From the NCBI GenBank assembly GCA_004524425.1, contig SDNN01000153.1, positions 1 through 7,014 on the forward strand: a stretch of DNA of 7,014 bases. Reading direction: 5' to 3'. The notes under the pieces are model-generated. The model ran no database searches. It was not told where the DNA came from and saw nothing but the letters and a program-made list of their open reading frames with translations. Position numbers and translations under genes: made by a program. This DNA comes from Promethearchaeota archaeon. GTDB lineage: Archaea > Asgardarchaeota > Lokiarchaeia > Sigynarchaeales > SOKP01. Position 1 is the stretch's first letter. The number at the start of each line of letters is the position of its first letter. Below are positions 4,330 to 7,014 of this stretch, one piece after another.

Positions 4330-6582
4330 ATGGTAAAAGTAAAGAACCCTGAGACTATAGCAAAATTAGTCACCGAGGGATCCTACCAGAAAAAAAGAAT
4401 ATTTTCAATTACAGCGCATATAGACCACGGGAAAACCACGGCCACTGACTACTTGTTACGTAGAGCGGGGCTGATGAGACCCGAAGATGCTGGTCAACTT
4501 CAAATGACCGATAGCGATGATGAAGAACAAGAAAGAGGCATCACCATCTTTACTTCAGTAGTTTTATTAGCGTTCAATGATCCAAGAGACAAGGATGATG
4601 ACGAGCCTTATATTTTTCAATTAAATGATACTCCTGGCCATATTTCATTCACTGGAGAAGTCTCAAGGGCCTTGAGAGGCTCAGATGGGGCAATTATTTT
4701 AGTGGATGCCTTGGAAGGGATAATGACTCAAACTGAAACAAATATTAGGCTCGCTGTGGGTGAAGAATTGTGTAAACCTGTTCTGTTCATAAATAAGGTG
4801 GATAGATTAATTAGCGAACTCAAGTTAAGCCCCAAGGATACATATGCTAAGATAGATGAAATTACAAACCAAGTTAACGAATTAATCAAAAAAGTTAGAC
4901 CCGAAGATTCTGAGTGGGGGGTTGATTTTGCAAAGAATAGCGTTGCAGTCGGTTCGGCTAAACATGGATGGGGGTTTACCTATGAAATTTTAAAGGAAAA
5001 AGGTTTCACTCCCGTAACTGTGTTCGAAAAATATAATGAAGGCGATATTCAATGGTTGAGAGATAATTTACCTTTAGATGAACCCATACTTAGAATGGTT
5101 GTTGATCATCTCCCTGATCCAGTTTCTGCCTCCAAATACAGGATACCCCATCTCTGGTCTGGCGACTTAGATTCAGACCTTGGGCAAGCTCTCATAAAAA
5201 GCGACCCAGAAGGACCTCTTTATGGAATGGTAACCAAGTTATTTTTAGATCCAAAAAGAAATTATCAAGCAACTATCATTGGACGAGTCTTCTCTGGTAC
5301 TTTTGATCAATCTGATTCAATTTATTTACTTGGCAGTAGAACTGCCAGTAGAGTAAAAAGATTAGGCGTCATGGAAATAACCGATCTTTTAGACATTCCT
5401 AGAATTCCTGCCGGAAACCTTTTCGCGCTTTATGGTTTTATTTGTCCCTCCGGTGAAACCTTCATAGATGCCAATAACGTTCCTAAAGATAAGGATGAGC
5501 TCTCAAAATTACCATCGTTTGAGAAAATACATTATGCTTGTAAGGCTGTTGTGTCAAGAAGCATAAAACCGCAAGATCCTCACGATCTCGCTAAGCTTGG
5601 TGAAGTGGTTGGAAAATGGCTTCAGGCTGATCCCACTGCTGAGTTTCGATTAAATAAAGAGTCAATGGAATACATCCTAAGTGGTATTGACCCGCTACAA
5701 ATCGAAATCTTGACAAAACGAATTAACAATCAAGTTAGAATTGACATCGGAGAACCCATAATAGTATATCGAGAAAAAATTACCGAAAAAAGCAAGGAAT
5801 TCCATACCAAATCTTCTAATGCTCATAATAGAATTTTACTTTATTTAGAGCCTTTAGATGAGAAAACTGAAGAATTATTAGATGAGGGTAAGGTAACTGA
5901 TTTACAAAATGAAAAAGAACGAGCTGCTATATTACGAGAAGAAGCAGGATGGGATACCAAAGAGGCTCGAAGGATCGTCGATGTATTTAAAGGCAATGTT
6001 CTGGTAAATGGCACATCTGGTTTACAAAGATTTGACCGTGTTAAAAATGATCTTGTAAGTGCATTTAGAGACTGGGTAAGTGAATGCGTCATTGCCAAGG
6101 AGCCTGCCATCGGAATAAAGGCTGTCTTCACGGATATGACCATACACGAGGATCCGAGACATACCCAGTATGCTCAGACAGCTGGCATGATGTTTTCGGC
6201 CTTAGCCTTATCAATGCTCGATGGAAAGCCTCATTTATATGAACCCGTGCAAAGAATTGACGTTAAAACACCTCAAGGTACTGAGGGTGGAGTAAATGCA
6301 ATCATCAATAAACATAGAGGTCGAATAAACAATGTCATTCCAGAAGGTGAATATGTCAGGGTTCAAGGCCAGATTCCAGCAGCAGAAATTATCGGTATTG
6401 CCGACGAGATTAGAAGCACCACGCAAGGTAGAGCCTTTTTTGGGTATGAATTCAAGGGATTTGAAAAAGTTCCGCCCTCATTAGAGGAAGACGTGATCTT
6501 AGACATAAGAAAGCGAAAAGGAATGCCCGAAGAGATGCCATCTGCTAAATCATTTGAGAGATTCATATACAAGAGGACATGA
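4330..6582 (+). CDS. fusA: Elongation factor 2 paralogue (EF-2p-like) with degenerate diphthamide loop
   Basis: A 750-residue translational GTPase of the archaeal/eukaryotic EF-2 family, which moves tRNA and mRNA through the ribosome. Domain order is complete. The G domain has AHIDHGKTT (29-37), switch I ERGITI with Thr72, DTPGH (100-104), NKVDR (155-159) and a SAKHGW G5 region. Domain II starts near 298, III near 399, IV near 469 and V near 637. The GTPase motifs look active. Domain IV is unusual: where normal archaeal EF-2 has H-E-D-A-V-H-R-G-P-A-Q, this protein has H606-E-D-P-R-H611-T-Q-Y-A-Q. The histidine that becomes diphthamide is kept, but the following Arg-Gly is lost. Many Asgard archaea and Korarchaeota that lack diphthamide genes are known to carry a second EF-2 missing key residues of this loop; this gene fits that class. 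It stands alone rather than with ribosomal protein genes, as expected of the paralogue. Its role in translation is unproven. Confidence 0.93.
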   Translation: MVKVKNPETIAKLVTEGSYQKKRIFSITAHIDHGKTTATDYLLRRAGLMRPEDAGQLQMTDSDDEEQERGITIFTSVVLLAFNDPRDKDDDEPYIFQLNDTPGHISFTGEVSRALRGSDGAIILVDALEGIMTQTETNIRLAVGEELCKPVLFINKVDRLISELKLSPKDTYAKIDEITNQVNELIKKVRPEDSEWGVDFAKNSVAVGSAKHGWGFTYEILKEKGFTPVTVFEKYNEGDIQWLRDNLPLDEPILRMVVDHLPDPVSASKYRIPHLWSGDLDSDLGQALIKSDPEGPLYGMVTKLFLDPKRNYQATIIGRVFSGTFDQSDSIYLLGSRTASRVKRLGVMEITDLLDIPRIPAGNLFALYGFICPSGETFIDANNVPKDKDELSKLPSFEKIHYACKAVVSRSIKPQDPHDLAKLGEVVGKWLQADPTAEFRLNKESMEYILSGIDPLQIEILTKRINNQVRIDIGEPIIVYREKITEKSKEFHTKSSNAHNRILLYLEPLDEKTEELLDEGKVTDLQNEKERAAILREEAGWDTKEARRIVDVFKGNVLVNGTSGLQRFDRVKNDLVSAFRDWVSECVIAKEPAIGIKAVFTDMTIHEDPRHTQYAQTAGMMFSALALSMLDGKPHLYEPVQRIDVKTPQGTEGGVNAIINKHRGRINNVIPEGEYVRVQGQIPAAEIIGIADEIRSTTQGRAFFGYEFKGFEKVPPSLEEDVILDIRKRKGMPEEMPSAKSFERFIYKRT

Positions 6583-6620
6583 ATTTTTTCTTTTTAAAAT
6601 TTTTACAAATTTCTTTCTTA
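6583..6620 (+). terminator. T-rich terminator after the EF-2 gene
   Basis: The first 38 bases after the TGA contain runs of six, five and five T interrupted by short A or C steps. This is the archaeal T-run stop signal. No strong hairpin accompanies it. Confidence 0.5.
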
Positions 6621-6655
6621 ATTTAGATTATCACTCTTTTTTTAATGATTTTTAC

Positions 6656-6886
6656 ATGCTCATTCAATATCAAATCAGTAATTATAAAAGTTAAAATAAC
6701 TACTTTCGTGAAAAAGTAGACAATCTTAAAAACTTTCCAAAAATGGGAAGAAAAGTGCCAGAACTTGATGATTCAAATATTCGAGAAATAATTATAAAGA
6801 ATTATCGTTTGATTTATACTATTTTTAAAGAAAGAATTCAGATTATCAGAATTATTCATGGATCCAGAATACTCTATAGAGCTTAA
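6656..6886 (+). pseudogene. ParE/RelE-type toxin remnant broken by an in-frame TAA
   Basis: The C-terminal 63 residues (6695-6886) read as an unmistakable ParE/RelE-superfamily toxin core: NLKNFPKMGRKVPE, then IREIIIKNYRLIYTIF, then IIRIIHGSRILYRA and a stop. The family pattern is F-P-x-x-G-R-x-V-P-E, then I-R-E-x-x-x-x-x-Y-R-x-x-Y, then H-G-x-R. Directly upstream in the same frame is TAA at 6692-6694. Beyond it the frame stays open and still resembles the toxin N-terminus: D-F-Y-M-L-I-Q-Y-Q-I-S-N-Y-K-S (6647-6691), with Tyr-to-Phe spacing across the stop like that of intact members. One base change could have created the stop. The only ATG in this frame upstream is at 6656, and no antitoxin gene precedes it; EF-2 lies there instead. 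In intact systems these proteins are ribosome-dependent nucleases or gyrase poisons. A sequencing error or a short C-terminal product from the ATG at 6743 remain possible. Confidence 0.7.
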
Positions 6887-6897
6887 TTTAGATTCTC

Positions 6898-6913
6898 CTT
6901 GTTTTTCTTTTTA
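6898..6913 (+). terminator. T-run between the convergent toxin remnant and GTPase gene
   Basis: CCTTGTTTTTCTTTTTAT follows the toxin remnant stop by eleven bases and lies before the convergent GTPase stop at 6925. It would end + strand transcription in the usual archaeal way. Confidence 0.35.
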
Positions 6914-6924
6914 TAAGGTTCATC

Positions 6925-7014
6925 CTAAGAAGCAGTATCAACTATTTTTCGCGTGAGTTCAAGAAATGCGAACTCAACGTTGTTATCTGAATCCGGAGTA
7001 ACTTCAACGTACAA
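6925..7014 (-). CDS. 3' end of a Ras-like small GTPase gene (C-terminal 29 residues)
   Basis: Read on the minus strand from the window edge, 29 sense codons end in TAG (complement of 6925-6927). The peptide starts LYVEVTPDSD and continues NNVEFAFLELTRKIVDTAS. N-V-E-x-A-F-L-E-L-x-R-K-I is the typical last helix (alpha-5) of Rab/Ras-family GTPases, and the preceding Tyr-x-Glu-Val-Thr-x-x sits where those proteins have the E-T/V-S-A-K nucleotide-binding motif (G5). Here that motif reads Val-Thr-Pro-Asp, so it is altered. The chain ends soon after the helix, with no cysteine prenylation motif. Asgard genomes are known for many such GTPases. Only the tail is visible, so the family call rests on a short match, and the subfamily cannot be decided. 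It is convergent with the toxin remnant. Confidence 0.55.
   Translation of the reverse strand: MYVEVTPDSDNNVEFAFLELTRKIVDTAS

Noticed and set aside
1264..6572. Several 60-100 codon open frames on the minus strand inside the five large genes
   Set aside because: They lie fully or mostly inside well-supported + strand genes, have no family motifs, and look like antisense shadows of the real codons.
4330..6582. Bacterial EF-G or a tetracycline-resistance protein
   Set aside because: The domain IV/V sequence, the AHIDHGKTT and KSxNxHNR motifs and the H-E-D-x-x-H loop follow archaeal/eukaryotic EF-2, not bacterial EF-G.
6583..6886. Toxin-antitoxin pair downstream of EF-2
   Set aside because: There is no antitoxin-sized frame next to the toxin remnant on either strand, and the toxin frame itself carries a stop.
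6954..6976. Inverted repeat TGAGTTC/GAACTCA with a nine-base loop
   Set aside because: It falls inside the GTPase coding tail and arises from similar codons for Glu-Phe and Glu-Leu in the last helix, so it needs no regulatory explanation.

Overview
The window looks like a piece of an AT-rich archaeal genome, most probably an Asgard archaeon of the Lokiarchaeota type. That assignment is an inference from three things in the sequence: an archaeal/eukaryotic-type elongation factor 2 paralogue with a degenerate diphthamide loop, the tail of a Ras-like small GTPase, and a corrinoid-dependent methyl-transfer cassette. No single one of these proves it. The sequence has no rRNA or tRNA that I can recognise and no CRISPR array or insertion sequence.

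Layout on the + strand: (1) positions 2-361 are the 3' end of an unrecognised gene. (2) Positions 476-4136 hold four codirectional genes with gaps of 35, 56 and 33 bases: a UroD-fold methyltransferase, two different corrinoid (B12-binding) proteins, and a second UroD-fold methyltransferase. A T-rich terminator-like stretch appears only after the fourth gene, so they probably form one operon. (3) After a 193-base gap comes a monocistronic 750-residue EF-2 paralogue (4330-6582). (4) The last 430 bases hold the remnant of a ParE/RelE-type toxin gene broken by an in-frame TAA, converging on the 3' end of a minus-strand Ras-like GTPase gene that runs off the window.

How the genes work together: the corrinoid proteins carry a methyl group on cobalt, and the two UroD-fold enzymes should load and unload it. 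Neither enzyme has the His-x-Cys...Cys zinc site of the MtaA/MtbA coenzyme M methyltransferases, so neither is likely to be a CoM methylase. One or both are more likely to be substrate demethylases of the O-demethylase (MtvB/MtoB-like) kind. The methyl donor cannot be read from the sequence. No corrinoid reactivase (RamA-like) and no MtrH-like pterin methyltransferase lies in the window, so those functions would have to be encoded elsewhere. The EF-2 gene has no evident link to the methyltransferases.

The most interesting items are the EF-2 paralogue, which keeps the modifiable histidine but has lost the sequence around it, and the symmetric methyltransferase-corrinoid-corrinoid-methyltransferase cassette with two unusual active sites.
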